From Gluconobacter frateurii (GTDB lineage: Bacteria > Pseudomonadota > Alphaproteobacteria > Acetobacterales > Acetobacteraceae), in NCBI RefSeq assembly GCF_002723955.1, contig NZ_BEWN01000001.1:992001-1056000 (forward strand): DNA of 64,000 nt. The letters run 5' to 3'. The notes under the pieces were generated by a model that saw only the letters and a program-made list of their open reading frames with translations, had not been told where the DNA came from and did no database searches. Shown piece after piece: positions 26,331 to 34,963 of this stretch; the stretch's first letter is position 1; every line of letters starts with the position of its first letter. The position numbers and the translations under genes were made by a program.

Positions 26331-27092
26331 TCATAGCGACTGACCTCCCGTCACCTCGATGCGCTGACCATTCACCCAGCGCATGTCGTCAGACAGAAGT
26401 GCACGGATTGCGGCACCAATGTCGTCGGGTTGTCCGACCCGCCCCAAGGGGGTGATCTCTGCAAGGCTTTTGTTGATCGTGGCATCGTCACGGACCAGAC
26501 CACCGCCGAAATCCGAAGCGATCGCCCCAGGGGCGACGGCGTTGACGGTAATCCCCCGTTCGCCCAGCTCTTTCGCCATATAGAGCGAGATGACTTCTGT
26601 TGCCGCTTTCATGGCCGAATAAGGCCCATGATCCGTCAGGTAGAAACGCGTCGCGGCGGAGGTAATGTTCAGAATGCGACCGCCATTCCGGATCAGGGGC
26701 AGGAGAGCCACCGTCAGCAAGTAGGGGCCCTTGAAGTGGATGTTATACTGGTTGTCGAGTTGTTCCGATGTCGCAGCATCGAAGCGAGTGTGAATGATAT
26801 TGCCCGCGTTCTGGACCACATAACTCAGCGTCTGCTGTCCGAATTCATGGGCAAGAAGTGCTTTGACCTGCTGGGCAAAATCCGCGAACGACTCATGGTC
26901 CGCGATATTCAGCCGCAGCATACGCAGTTTTGCGCTTTCGCCGACGAGGGCGGCTTCGGCAGCTTTCGCCTCGTCTTCGTTGGAGTGATAGGTCCCGATC
27001 ACGTTGATGCCCGAGGCAATCAGATGCTTCGCGATACTGTATCCGATGCCGCGATTGGCGCCCGTGACGAATGCAATGTCCTGTTTGCTCAT
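26331..27092 (-). CDS. SDR family oxidoreductase
   Basis: A 253-residue SDR with TGANRGIG (residues 9-16), an NAG motif, and YSAMK as the catalytic Tyr/Lys. The C-terminus GRVGQPDDIGAAIRALLSDD and RIEVTGGQSL is the complete cofactor/tetramer end of the family. I chose the ATG at 27092, with AAGGAA 8 bases upstream. It is the first gene of the three-gene set SDR-SRPBCC-bdcA, 154 bases downstream of a TetR gene on the same strand. A decayed relative is at 30803-30996. Confidence 0.88.
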   Translation of the reverse strand: MSKQDIAFVTGANRGIGYSIAKHLIASGINVIGTYHSNEDEAKAAEAALVGESAKLRMLRLNIADHESFADFAQQVKALLAHEFGQQTLSYVVQNAGNIIHTRFDAATSEQLDNQYNIHFKGPYLLTVALLPLIRNGGRILNITSAATRFYLTDHGPYSAMKAATEVISLYMAKELGERGITVNAVAPGAIASDFGGGLVRDDATINKSLAEITPLGRVGQPDDIGAAIRALLSDDMRWVNGQRIEVTGGQSL

Positions 27093-27246
27093 AACCGGAT
27101 TCCTTGGCCGAGACACGGCGATATGTTCCGGAATTTACTTCCGTACCGATCAGTCCATAATGCGCGTTCAAAGCAGGGTCAAGGAATTATGGATCGACCA
27201 GTACCGAAGATGCAGCTTTAAGACCCGAGTTGTGCCGGGATCGTTA

Positions 27247-27882
27247 TCATCTGTCTGACTGTTTTCCTGCCTCCGGTGTCACCGCATTGGCATCCCACAA
27301 CGTCAGAAGAGAGGTAATTGCCGCATCCAGATGCGTTGACGTCATCCCATCCCTGGCTTCGCACGTCATGCCATGGAAAAACGTCGCGAGAATACCGGGC
27401 AACGCCTCTGTTGCTGCGCAATCCTGCAACACGCCGTGGGCAATCGCCCGTTCCACGCAGGCCTTGATGCCAGCCCGCGTCCGCTGTCGCTCCTCCGCAA
27501 GAAGAACCTGAACAGGTTCGTTCTCGGGCGAGCAGTTGCTGGCACCCGATACGACCAGACAGCCAAAGGGATGCGTCCGGGCAGCCTGCATGCGCGCCGA
27601 CCCACGCAACGTCTGCTCAATTGCATCGCGCGGCGCCAGATTTTCGTCCCATAAGGGTGCCATGACCTGCCCGTAGGTCGCCAGATAATGCTGCACGACT
27701 TCGCGGAACAGGGTTTCTTTCGAGCCAAACGCAGCATAGAAACTTGCGGGCGAAATGTTGCCCATGCACGACTTGAGCTGCGTCAGGGAAGTTGGTTCGT
27801 AGCCTTGTGCCCAGAAGAGTGCCGTGGCGGCGTCAATTGCCTTGTCCCTGTCAAACTCACGAGGACGCCCTGTCCGCGCCAT
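27247..27882 (-). CDS. TetR family transcriptional regulator
   Basis: A 211-residue TetR regulator of the GRPREFDRDKAIDAA type (residues 5-19) with a helix-turn-helix at about 31-52 (ending SFYAAFGSKETLF). It resembles the regulator at 47764 (GRPRTFDRDKALQSA). It is divergent from the MFS exporter at 27988 and upstream of the SDR-SRPBCC-bdcA genes, so it may control both sides. A perfect 13-base palindrome (TGAAAGACTTTCA, 27897-27909) lies just before its start. Confidence 0.9.
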   Translation of the reverse strand: MARTGRPREFDRDKAIDAATALFWAQGYEPTSLTQLKSCMGNISPASFYAAFGSKETLFREVVQHYLATYGQVMAPLWDENLAPRDAIEQTLRGSARMQAARTHPFGCLVVSGASNCSPENEPVQVLLAEERQRTRAGIKACVERAIAHGVLQDCAATEALPGILATFFHGMTCEARDGMTSTHLDAAITSLLTLWDANAVTPEAGKQSDR

Positions 27883-27896
27883 GCTGCTGCTCCTTC

Positions 27897-27909
27897 TGAA
27901 AGACTTTCA
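27897..27909. promoter_or_regulatory. Palindrome before tetR, candidate operator
   Basis: TGAAAGACTTTCA is a perfect 13-base inverted repeat in the 105-base gap between the divergent tetR and MFS genes, 15 bases upstream of the tetR start. An operator for autoregulation is inferred. Confidence 0.5.
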
Positions 27910-27987
27910 TATTAAGTGATCCAGAAGTGATTGCCAAGATTTTGTAGTCCTTATATACATACCAATCGATCCATATATGAGAGCCGT

Positions 27988-29205
27988 ATGACCCTCAATA
28001 CGACACCACCCGGGCAGAGCGCCGATGACGGGCTGCCTATCGCTGGTCTGCTCGCACTGGCCATGACCGGGTTCATCTGCATCATGACCGAAACGCTCCC
28101 CGCCGGTCTGCTGTCCCAGATCGGGGCCAGCCTGCATGTTTCTCCTGCGCTGGCAGGACAGATGGTCACCGCTTATGCCCTGGGCTCCCTGAGCGCCGCG
28201 ATCCCCCTGACATTGGCCACGCAGCGCTGGCGACGGAGGCGGGTTCTCCTGCTGGCGATCATCGGCTTTGTGATCTTCAATTCAATCACAGCGTTTTCGA
28301 CGCATTACGGAATGATCCTTGTTGCCCGCTACGGCGCGGGTGCGGCAGCAGGTCTCGCCTGGGCATTGCTGGCGGGCTATGCGCGCAGGATGGTGACACG
28401 TTCTCAGCAGGGGCGGGCTCTGGCCATTGCCATGGTGGGCACGCCGATTGCTCTCTCGATAGGCGTGCCCGTCGGAACATGGCTGGGCGCTGTCGTGGGC
28501 TGGAGACTGGCCTTCGGGATCATGTCAGGGTTGACCCTCCTGCTGATCGTCTGGGTTCTGGCCTGCATACCGGATTTTCCGGGTGTCGCGCAACACGAGC
28601 GTCTGCCGTTCGGGCGTGTTCTTCGAACCCGGGGTGTACGGTCTGTTCTGGGCGTCGTGGTGACATGGATGCTCGCACATAATGTTCTCTACACCTATAT
28701 CGTGCCGTTCATCACACCGGCTGGGCTGGCAGGGCGGGCGGATCGCATCCTGCTGCTTTTTGGTCTCGCTGCTCTTGCTGGAATTTTGCTGACCAGTCGT
28801 ATGGTCGATCACGCCCTGCGTCTGTCCGTTCTGACCAGTCTCGCGATATTCGCTGCTGTTGCAGGTCTTTTTGCAATCGGGTCTACGTCGCCTGCGGTGA
28901 TCATGATCGGCGTCACAATATGGGGTCTGACATTTGGAGGGGCTGCGACTTTGCTCCAGACGGCACTTGCCGATGCAGCCGGGGAGGGCGCGGATGTCGC
29001 GTTGTCGATGAATGTCGTCGTCTGGAATAGCGCGATAGCCGGTGGGGGACTTCTGGGCGGTATGTTGCTTGAAACGTGGGGCGCTATGTCGTTCCCATGG
29101 GCTGTGCTGGGCCTCGCGGTTTCCGGGTTCCTGATCGCATGGCATGCCCAATCTCACGGATTCAGATCTGGTCACAGGCTTGGGCAAGGGGCAGGTGAGA
29201 ACTAA
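27988..29205 (+). CDS. MFS exporter, AraJ/NepI type (DHA1)
   Basis: A 405-residue 12-helix MFS protein of the DHA1 sugar/drug export group. The first helix ends TETLPAGLLSQIGASLHVS (about residues 31-49), as in AraJ/NepI-type proteins (TEF-PVGLL), then GQMVTAYALGSLSAAIPLTL and the motif-A-like loop QRWRRRRVLL. It sits in the inner membrane and exports a sugar, nucleoside or drug. The start is MTLNTTPPGQ at 27988, after GAGAG at 27979. The TetR gene is divergent. The protein is intact and not truncated. Confidence 0.88.
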   Translation: MTLNTTPPGQSADDGLPIAGLLALAMTGFICIMTETLPAGLLSQIGASLHVSPALAGQMVTAYALGSLSAAIPLTLATQRWRRRRVLLLAIIGFVIFNSITAFSTHYGMILVARYGAGAAAGLAWALLAGYARRMVTRSQQGRALAIAMVGTPIALSIGVPVGTWLGAVVGWRLAFGIMSGLTLLLIVWVLACIPDFPGVAQHERLPFGRVLRTRGVRSVLGVVVTWMLAHNVLYTYIVPFITPAGLAGRADRILLLFGLAALAGILLTSRMVDHALRLSVLTSLAIFAAVAGLFAIGSTSPAVIMIGVTIWGLTFGGAATLLQTALADAAGEGADVALSMNVVVWNSAIAGGGLLGGMLLETWGAMSFPWAVLGLAVSGFLIAWHAQSHGFRSGHRLGQGAGEN

Positions 29206-29565
29206 GAATTCGTTTTAGACGAACTGCGGATTTACCGAAGTGTTTTTACTTATCGCCTGAAGAGTTGTTCAGATCCTGTCTGATATTGAATTATGTTCAT
29301 CCATGAATGTCCATTATTATCGGGATAGGCACTTTATATCCAAAATGAAGCGGATGCCGCCTGTCCGGTGCTTATCTGGAATAAAATGCGTAACGCCGAC
29401 TGAGCGGAACGGCGGCCTCCAGTCCTCCCGATGTATAGGCTATTTGTTCAGCAGAGGCGTTGATCCTGCTCTATTGGCCCAAACCATGTCCCAGTGTCGG
29501 CTTCTTCTGGAACGCGGCTGAAGCAGATTGCCTCCTTGAATTCCTTCCGGTTTGAGGAAAAGAGC

Positions 29566-29594
29566 GTTCACAAATGAACATGTCGGACTAGTCC
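29566..29594. promoter_or_regulatory. Two palindromes upstream of the F420-reductase-like gene
   Basis: The 444-base gap 29206-29649 holds no gene. Near its right end are GTTCACAAATGAAC (29566-29579, perfect 5-base arms) and GGACTAGTCC (29585-29594, perfect). No intact regulator adjoins the gene at 29650, so the binding factor, if any, is encoded elsewhere or was lost with the LysR remnant at 30409. Confidence 0.4.
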
Positions 29595-29649
29595 TTGTCC
29601 GCTGGCGCCCCATATCGAAAACAGTGCTCAAAAACCGGGAGACGACGAC

Positions 29650-30345
29650 ATGAAGATCGGCATTATAGGCGCAGGCCAGATTGGTGGCACATTGGCGCGC
29701 AGGTTTGTGGCCTGTGGTCATGAGGTGAAGATCGCCAACTCACGCGGCCCACAGACCCTGACCGAACTGGCGAGGGAAAGCGGCGCGAAACCCGTTACCG
29801 TCGCGGATGCAGTCAGGGATGTGAACCTGATCGTCGTCACCATCCCCGAGAAGAACATTCCTGCCCTTGGCTACAGGCCGTTCGAACATGTTCCGGCTGA
29901 CGTGGTTGTCGTTGATACCGGGAACTATTACCCCCGCGAGCGGGATGGCCGCATCGCCGCCATCGAAGCGGGGAAGGTGGAAAGCGTCTGGGTCTCGGAG
30001 CAGATCAGCCGTCCGGTCATCAAGGTCTTCAACAACATCTATGCGAAGCACCTGCTGGAAAATGGAACCCCCGTGGGCACGGCGAACCGGATCGCGCTGC
30101 CAGTCGCGGGGGACGATGTTGCTGCGAAGAAAACCGTCATGGGACTGGTCGACGACATTGGATTTGATCCCGTTGATGCCGGGCCGCTGGCGGAATCTTG
30201 GCGCCAGCAGCCAGGAACACCGGTCTATGGCGCGGACCTGGACGCGGCGGGCGTAGCGAAAGCGCTGGCTTCGGCCAGTCCCGAGCGCACTGCGGGATGG
30301 ACGGCGACTGATCAAAGTCCTGGTAGCTTCGAAGCTCCAGTCTGA
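29650..30345 (+). CDS. NAD(P)-binding protein, F420-dependent NADP reductase-like
   Basis: A 231-residue Rossmann protein of the NADPH-dependent F420 reductase-like family (F420H2:NADP oxidoreductase fold). It opens MKIGIIGAGQIGGTLARRF with the GxGxxG turn, then VKIANSRGP for NADP selectivity, DVNLIVVTIPEKNIPAL, and VVDTGNYYP. In bacteria lacking F420 such proteins are thought to use another flavin or act as NADP-dependent reductases. It stands alone on its strand between an MFS gene and decayed genes. Confidence 0.85.
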   Translation: MKIGIIGAGQIGGTLARRFVACGHEVKIANSRGPQTLTELARESGAKPVTVADAVRDVNLIVVTIPEKNIPALGYRPFEHVPADVVVVDTGNYYPRERDGRIAAIEAGKVESVWVSEQISRPVIKVFNNIYAKHLLENGTPVGTANRIALPVAGDDVAAKKTVMGLVDDIGFDPVDAGPLAESWRQQPGTPVYGADLDAAGVAKALASASPERTAGWTATDQSPGSFEAPV

Positions 30346-30408
30346 TACGGCTGCACGCCGGAGGCTTCATTGGCCCGGATGAAGTCTCGGGCGGATAATA
30401 TCCATCAG

Positions 30409-30815
30409 TCAGTCGACTAAGACACGTACCTGCGGAGAAAGCTGTCGATTGCTTGGATATGGCACGGAGAGCGGTGAGGGCGTCGATGGAAGATCTGCCC
30501 GAACCTCAATCAGCCTGCCCCTTCTCGAGATCATTGATAAAGCGGTAACGTGGCGCCTGCACGAGGCGGAAGCCTTTCTGCGCAGCGGCGGCACTGGTTT
30601 CAACGCTACTGACCGAGAGCCGTGTCGGCAGTGTCACCTCGATCACCTCGTTTCCGCGCGTGAACTCCAGAGGCAGGGGGTAGCCAGTGCGCGACGACAC
30701 GAAGCCGATCATCTGATGGTCCTCAAGTGCCTCGGATGTTGTGGGCATTTCATGCCGTCCCAGCATGTCGCTGTCGGCGAGCGCACCAGCCCGCACGACG
30801 CAATCCAGACGGATT
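30409..30815 (-). pseudogene. LysR regulator, C-terminal remnant with frameshift
   Basis: The reading frame LDCVVRAGALADSDMLGRH, then HQMIGFVSSRTGYPLPLEF and AQKGFRLVQAPRYRFINDLE, is a LysR effector-domain tail. It shifts frame at about 30500 to finish as PYPSNRQLSPQVRVLVD. The helix-turn-helix half is missing. It abuts, head to head, the SDR remnant at 30803, so the divergent promoter and both N-termini were probably lost in one deletion. Confidence 0.8.
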
Positions 30816-30996
30816 TCTCGGGGGTCGTTATCCGGGACAATCCGGGGATGTTGCCCGGCACCTCGCGGAAGCGATCGTGCTCGGGTGCCCGAGATTGCCA
30901 GACGATATCGGCCCGATGATCGCCTCGCTGCTGTCCGAGGGCAATCGCGGGGTCAATTCGTAACGGATCGAAGTTTCCGGCGGTCAGGTCATCTGA
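30803..30996 (+). pseudogene. SDR C-terminal remnant
   Basis: Reading IQTDFSGVVIRDNPGMLP, then after a frame change HLAEAIVLGCPRLPDDIGPM and SLLSEGNRGVNS, a stop (TAA at 30961, one C-to-T change from CAA), and RIEVSGGQVI to 30996. This is the tail of an SDR of the same type as 26331-27092. The upstream two thirds are absent. Confidence 0.82.
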
Positions 30997-31073
30997 GCGC
31001 GAACTGATTTGTCTCGGGTTTTGTCGAGACGTTCTATCTGATCCAGGCAGCTCGCCCGTGGTTTCGGTCAGGA

Positions 31074-31907
31074 TCAGTCATGCGGCAGAAAACCCTTGAT
31101 TCTTTCCGCGTCCTCCGGTGTCGCGGGGTTGTAGACAACCAGCGTCAGATCCGGCCGGCCATCGACCGAGAATATCGAATGTTCGAAGGCGAAGGAGCCG
31201 AGGACCGGATGGTCAATGTGCTTGACGATGTCGACGGGTGTCTCGGTGACGCTGTTCTCATGCCACATCGTATGAAATTCGGGGCTGAGCCGGCAGAGTT
31301 CCGTCACCAGGGGAGTGACCTCATCCGCCGCGCCGGCGCGCGCTGTTTCGATCCGAAAAGCACTCACCACGTAGCGTGCCATGCTTTCCCAGTCGGGCTG
31401 CATGGCACGGGAGCGCGGGTCGAGGAAGATGATCCGCAGGATGTTGCGTTCCGCCGGCGGCAGGGCGCCGTAATCCCCCAGCATAATGGTCGCCGCCCGG
31501 TTCCAGGCCGGCACATCCCAGGTTGCGGTCCGGATCACCGCCGGGCTGGGGTCCAACGCGTCGAGCACACGTTGCAGACGAGGCGTGACGGTGCCGCTCT
31601 TGCGATACCGCGCATCGGGTGGGCGCCCGAGGGCGAGTAGAAACAGATGCTCGCGCTCGACGTCGGTCAGCATGAGGGCGCGGGCGATCCTATCCAGCAC
31701 GTCGGCTGACGGGGCACCACCACGCCCCTGTTCCAGCCAGGTGTACCAGGTCGGACTGATGTTGGCCCGCTGCGCGACCTCCTCGCGGCGCAGGCCTGGC
31801 GTACGGCGGCGTTCCGAGGGAAGGCCGAAGGCAGCCGGATCAAGCTTCGCGCGGCGATCTTTCAGCCAGGTACCGAGCCGCTTTTCAACGTGCTGGTGCT
31901 CGCTCAT
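31074..31907 (-). CDS. XRE-type regulator with MmyB-like sensor domain
   Basis: A 277-residue protein with an N-terminal XRE helix-turn-helix (residues about 9-80; RTPGLRREEVAQRANISPTW and TWLEQGRGGAPSADVLDRIA) and a C-terminal PAS-like MmyB ligand domain (about 105-270; DPSPAVIRTATWDVPAWNRA, then IFLDPRSR and HPVLGSFAFEH). MmyB-type regulators sense small, often fatty-acid-like molecules. It is divergent from the NAD-dependent epimerase-like gene at 32002, the usual arrangement for this family, and likely represses it. Confidence 0.92.
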   Translation of the reverse strand: MSEHQHVEKRLGTWLKDRRAKLDPAAFGLPSERRRTPGLRREEVAQRANISPTWYTWLEQGRGGAPSADVLDRIARALMLTDVEREHLFLLALGRPPDARYRKSGTVTPRLQRVLDALDPSPAVIRTATWDVPAWNRAATIMLGDYGALPPAERNILRIIFLDPRSRAMQPDWESMARYVVSAFRIETARAGAADEVTPLVTELCRLSPEFHTMWHENSVTETPVDIVKHIDHPVLGSFAFEHSIFSVDGRPDLTLVVYNPATPEDAERIKGFLPHD

Positions 31908-32001
31908 CCTGTTAATCTTTATAATACGATAAGGTCACTACTTTACCAGAATAGGGCATGGACCGAGATTTGTCTTCATCTGAAAACGGGAGACTTAGCT
32001 C

Positions 32002-32889
32002 ATGCGTATATTCGTCACCGGCGCGACCGGGTTCATCGGTATGCCGACCGTCAGGGAGCTGATTGCCGCCGGCCACGAGGTGCTTGGCCTCGCCCGTTCG
32101 GATGAGGGGGCTCAATCGCTTGCCGCCATAGGCGCTGAGGTGCAGCGAGGAACGCTTGAGGACCTCGACAGCCTGCAAAAGGGTGCGGCGGCTTCGGATG
32201 CCGTGATTCACCTGGCGTTTATTCATGACTGGTCGAACTTCCTGGCAAGCTGCGAAACAGATCGTCGCGCCATCGAGGCAATCGGGTCCGCGCTTGCCGG
32301 CTCCAACAAGCCGTTTCTTGCCACGGGAGGACTGGCGGGACTGGCGCCACCTGGCCAGGTGGCGACCGAAAAGGATGTTATTCCGTCGGACTTCCCATTC
32401 CCGCGCGTGTCCGAGCAGACGACGCTGGCGCTGATCTCGCAGGATATCCGCGCTTCAGTGGTGCGTCTGCCGCAGGTCCATGACCGAGCCAAGCAGGGGC
32501 TCATCACGCCGCTGATCGAGACGTTCCGTCGGAACGGCACCTGCGCCTATGTGGGCGATGGGAGCAATCTTTGGCCTGCGGCGCATGTGCTCGATGTTGC
32601 CCGTCTTTACAGACTGGCTATTGAAAAGGGGGCGACAGGCACCGCCTGGCATGCGGTGGCCGAAGAGGGGGTGGCGATGCGCGATATCGTCGAGACGCTC
32701 GGCCGTCGCCTGGACCTGCCGGTCCGATCAATCCTGCCGGATGAGGCACCGACTTTCTTCGGGCGCTTCGCGATGTTCGCAGGTTTCGACATGCGGGCCT
32801 CCAGCGAACTGACGCGGCAGGTATTGGGATGGGAGCCGACAGGTCCGGGACTGATTGCCGATCTTGTGCAGCTTGAAATCGCTGACTGA
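32002..32889 (+). CDS. Atypical/extended SDR, NAD-dependent epimerase/dehydratase-like
   Basis: A 295-residue extended-type SDR. It has TGATGFIG (residues 6-13), a LARSDEGAQSLAA acceptor loop, and a DAVIHLAF strand typical of the SDR_a5 group. The classical YxxxK is not obvious; RVSEQTTLAL occupies its place, which suggests altered catalysis or binding. The last part shows TGPGLIADLVQ typical of the family. It is divergent from an XRE/MmyB gene. A fragment of another such gene begins at 32915. Confidence 0.87.
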   Translation: MRIFVTGATGFIGMPTVRELIAAGHEVLGLARSDEGAQSLAAIGAEVQRGTLEDLDSLQKGAAASDAVIHLAFIHDWSNFLASCETDRRAIEAIGSALAGSNKPFLATGGLAGLAPPGQVATEKDVIPSDFPFPRVSEQTTLALISQDIRASVVRLPQVHDRAKQGLITPLIETFRRNGTCAYVGDGSNLWPAAHVLDVARLYRLAIEKGATGTAWHAVAEEGVAMRDIVETLGRRLDLPVRSILPDEAPTFFGRFAMFAGFDMRASSELTRQVLGWEPTGPGLIADLVQLEIAD

Positions 32890-32914
32890 TGCGTGCGGAG
32901 AAGGACAACGGTTT

Positions 32915-32962
32915 ATGACCGAAACGGGAATGGTGCTGATAACAGGCGGTTCGGGTTACTTT
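32915..32962 (+). pseudogene. Start of a lost NAD(P)-binding gene, fused to AKR tail
   Basis: After a good ribosome site (GGAGAAGGA, 32897-32905) an ATG opens MTETGMVLITGGSGYF, a Rossmann start. Coding similarity ends where the opposite-strand AKR gene ends (stop at 32956-32958). A deletion or insertion joined the two, leaving only 16 codons. Confidence 0.6.
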
Positions 32963-34017
32963 CTTTCGATGAGATCTGGCGTGTCCTTTTTAAATCCGCT
33001 TACCGTTTCCAGGATCCGGGCGAGCGCGGCCGGGTCGGATGTACCCTGGTCATCACGACGCGGCGTATAAGGAGCTTCCAATCGCTTCGCTTCATCGTCA
33101 GTGAGGGCGATTGAGAGCGCTGCGATAGCATCGTCGATGTGCTTGGGTTTGAGCGCTCCGACGATGGATGCGGCGACGACGGGCTGGCGGCGCAGCCAGG
33201 CAAGCGAGATTTCCGCCGGGCTGACGCTGCGTTCGGTTGCGATGGCGTTCACCGCATCGATGATCTGATGGTCGGCGGCAGCGGTGGCCTCATTCTGCTC
33301 AGCGCCTGCGGGCTCGGTCTCACTTCGCCTGGTGGTCGTTCCCCACGGACGCGCCAGGCGGCCGCGTGCCAGTGGGCTGTAAACGATGGTCTGTACACCC
33401 TCATCGGCGCAAAGCGGTAGCATCTCACGCTCTTCCTCGCGGGCGAGAAGGTTGTAATTGTCCTGCATTGAGATGAATCGCGTCCAGCCGTTCGTCTTTT
33501 GAAGATGCAGCGCCTTGGCAAATTCCCATGCCATCATCGAAGACGCGCCGAGATAACGCACCTTGCCGGCTTTTACGAGGTCGTGGAGCGCTTCCAGTGT
33601 CTCCTCCCAGGGGGTGGTCTGATCGCGGCGGTGAATCTGGTAGAGGTCAATATAATCCGTGCCGAGCCGTCGCAGGCTGTGGTCCACCTCGGTCATGATC
33701 ATCTTGCGCGACAGGCCGAACGCATTGGGACCGTTGTGCATGGGCGCGCACAGTTTGGTGGCGATCACTACGCTGTCCCGGTTGACGAAATCCCTGAGCG
33801 CCTTGCCAACGATCTCCTCACTGTTTCCGTTCGAGTAGAGATTCGCGGTGTCGAAGAAGTTGATGCCAGCTTCGAGCGCATGGCGGATCAGCGAGCGGCT
33901 GGCTTCTTCGTCAAGCGACCAGCGAGGATGACCCACCGCGGGGTCTCCGAAGCCCATGCAACCGACGCAGATGGGCGATACTTCAAGGCCGGAGTGACCG
34001 AGCTTCACATATTGCAT
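32956..34017 (-). CDS. Aldo/keto reductase, YajO-like
   Basis: A 353-residue AKR. It opens MQYVKLGHSGLEVSPICVGC and has GINFFDTANLYSNGNSEE (about 50-67, Asp/Tyr pair), then ATKL (Lys), DLYQIHRRD (His) and SMQDNYNLLAREEE. The C-terminal VAASIVGALKPKHIDDAI is the NADPH site. Length and motif order fit the YajO/general-stress AKR group. AAGGACGG before the ATG at 34017 supports the start; the frame is open further upstream without reason to use it. It is divergent from a TetR gene with strong palindromes between. Confidence 0.92.
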   Translation of the reverse strand: MQYVKLGHSGLEVSPICVGCMGFGDPAVGHPRWSLDEEASRSLIRHALEAGINFFDTANLYSNGNSEEIVGKALRDFVNRDSVVIATKLCAPMHNGPNAFGLSRKMIMTEVDHSLRRLGTDYIDLYQIHRRDQTTPWEETLEALHDLVKAGKVRYLGASSMMAWEFAKALHLQKTNGWTRFISMQDNYNLLAREEEREMLPLCADEGVQTIVYSPLARGRLARPWGTTTRRSETEPAGAEQNEATAAADHQIIDAVNAIATERSVSPAEISLAWLRRQPVVAASIVGALKPKHIDDAIAALSIALTDDEAKRLEAPYTPRRDDQGTSDPAALARILETVSGFKKDTPDLIERK

Positions 34018-34050
34018 GGGCCGTCCTTGCAGAGTAATTAAATGGACAAT

Positions 34051-34082
34051 TCTCCGCTTATTTATTAGCGGAGAGCTCTCCG
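34051..34082. promoter_or_regulatory. Overlapping inverted repeats, probable TetR operators
   Basis: An 8-base-arm repeat (TCTCCGCT at 34051-34058 pairing with AGCGGAGA at 34067-34074) overlaps a perfect 14-base palindrome CGGAGAGCTCTCCG (34069-34082). The unit CTCCG/CGGAG thus occurs several times between the AKR start (34017) and the tetR start (34100). Binding by the adjacent TetR protein is inferred. Confidence 0.75.
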
Positions 34083-34099
34083 TTTGGTCAAGGGGTATG

Positions 34100-34660
34100 A
34101 TGGCTGATCCTGACGTAAGATTGCGCGCCGACGCGCAGGCAAACCGCGACCGCATTCTTGACATCGCGCGCGATGCATTCGCCGCAGATCCGGGGGTGTC
34201 TCTCAATGCCATAGCAAAAGCGGCCGGGGTGGGCGCCGGTACGCTCTACCGCCACTTTCCAAGCCGGGAGGCGTTGTTGGTGGGTGTATACCGGAAGGAA
34301 ATCGACGAGTTGGTGAGTCTGGCCCCAGACCTGCTCGCCAACCACCCGCCGCTGCAAGCCTTGCGACTGTGGTGCGATCGCTTTGTCCAGTTCGGCGAGG
34401 TGAAGCACGGCGTTGCCGATACGCTGAGTTCGGCAATCTCCGAAAAGGATTTGCGGGAAACCTATTGGCCCCTGGTCGGCGCGGTCCACCAATTAATAGA
34501 AGCATGCGAAAAACGGGGCGAAATACAGTCGGGCGTCCATCCTGAGGATGTCTTGACGCTACTGGCGTTGCTACTACGAATTTCACCCACCTCGGACGGG
34601 AAGGCGCAGATAAGGCGAATTCTCGCACTTCTCTTTCGCGGCCTCGGTGCTGAAGCGTAA
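34100..34660 (+). CDS. TetR family transcriptional regulator
   Basis: A 186-residue TetR regulator of the RLRADAQANRDRILDIARDA type (residues 6-25) with helix-turn-helix at about 35-56 (AIAKAAGVGAGTLYRHF). This subgroup commonly controls an adjacent aldo/keto reductase or SDR. AAGGGG lies just upstream of adjacent ATGs at 34097 and 34100. It is divergent from the AKR at 34017; operators lie between. Confidence 0.92.
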   Translation: MADPDVRLRADAQANRDRILDIARDAFAADPGVSLNAIAKAAGVGAGTLYRHFPSREALLVGVYRKEIDELVSLAPDLLANHPPLQALRLWCDRFVQFGEVKHGVADTLSSAISEKDLRETYWPLVGAVHQLIEACEKRGEIQSGVHPEDVLTLLALLLRISPTSDGKAQIRRILALLFRGLGAEA

Positions 34661-34963
34661 CTGATTCCACACCACCAGCTTGCCACATGCTGCGTGAAAA
34701 CCAGTGCTGCAGACGGGGCAGATTTGCCGTCTCCTGGCCGATGGGGGCAGGACCCTGCGTTCACCATCAGGCACGCCGACGCATCGCTACCGGCAATGTC
34801 CGCTTTCCGCGCCCGATTAGAACGTATCGAATGGCCGGAATGAAGCGGACGTGCTGCTTACGCGTCATATGCGACCTTCATCATGGGTCGGGCGCGGAAG
34901 AGAAGCAGACATGTTCTCTTAGGCTAGCCATCAACCCATCTCCATGCTGGTATTGTAGGCCGC
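34661..34963. other. 303-base gap, nothing recognised
   Basis: Between the tetR stop and the convergent SDR stop. Open frames are short, and I see no domain, hairpin with T-run, or repeat. Confidence 0.4.

Noticed and set aside
30449-30919. 156-codon plus-strand frame
   Set aside because: It passes through the LysR remnant in the antisense direction; only its end coincides with the SDR remnant.
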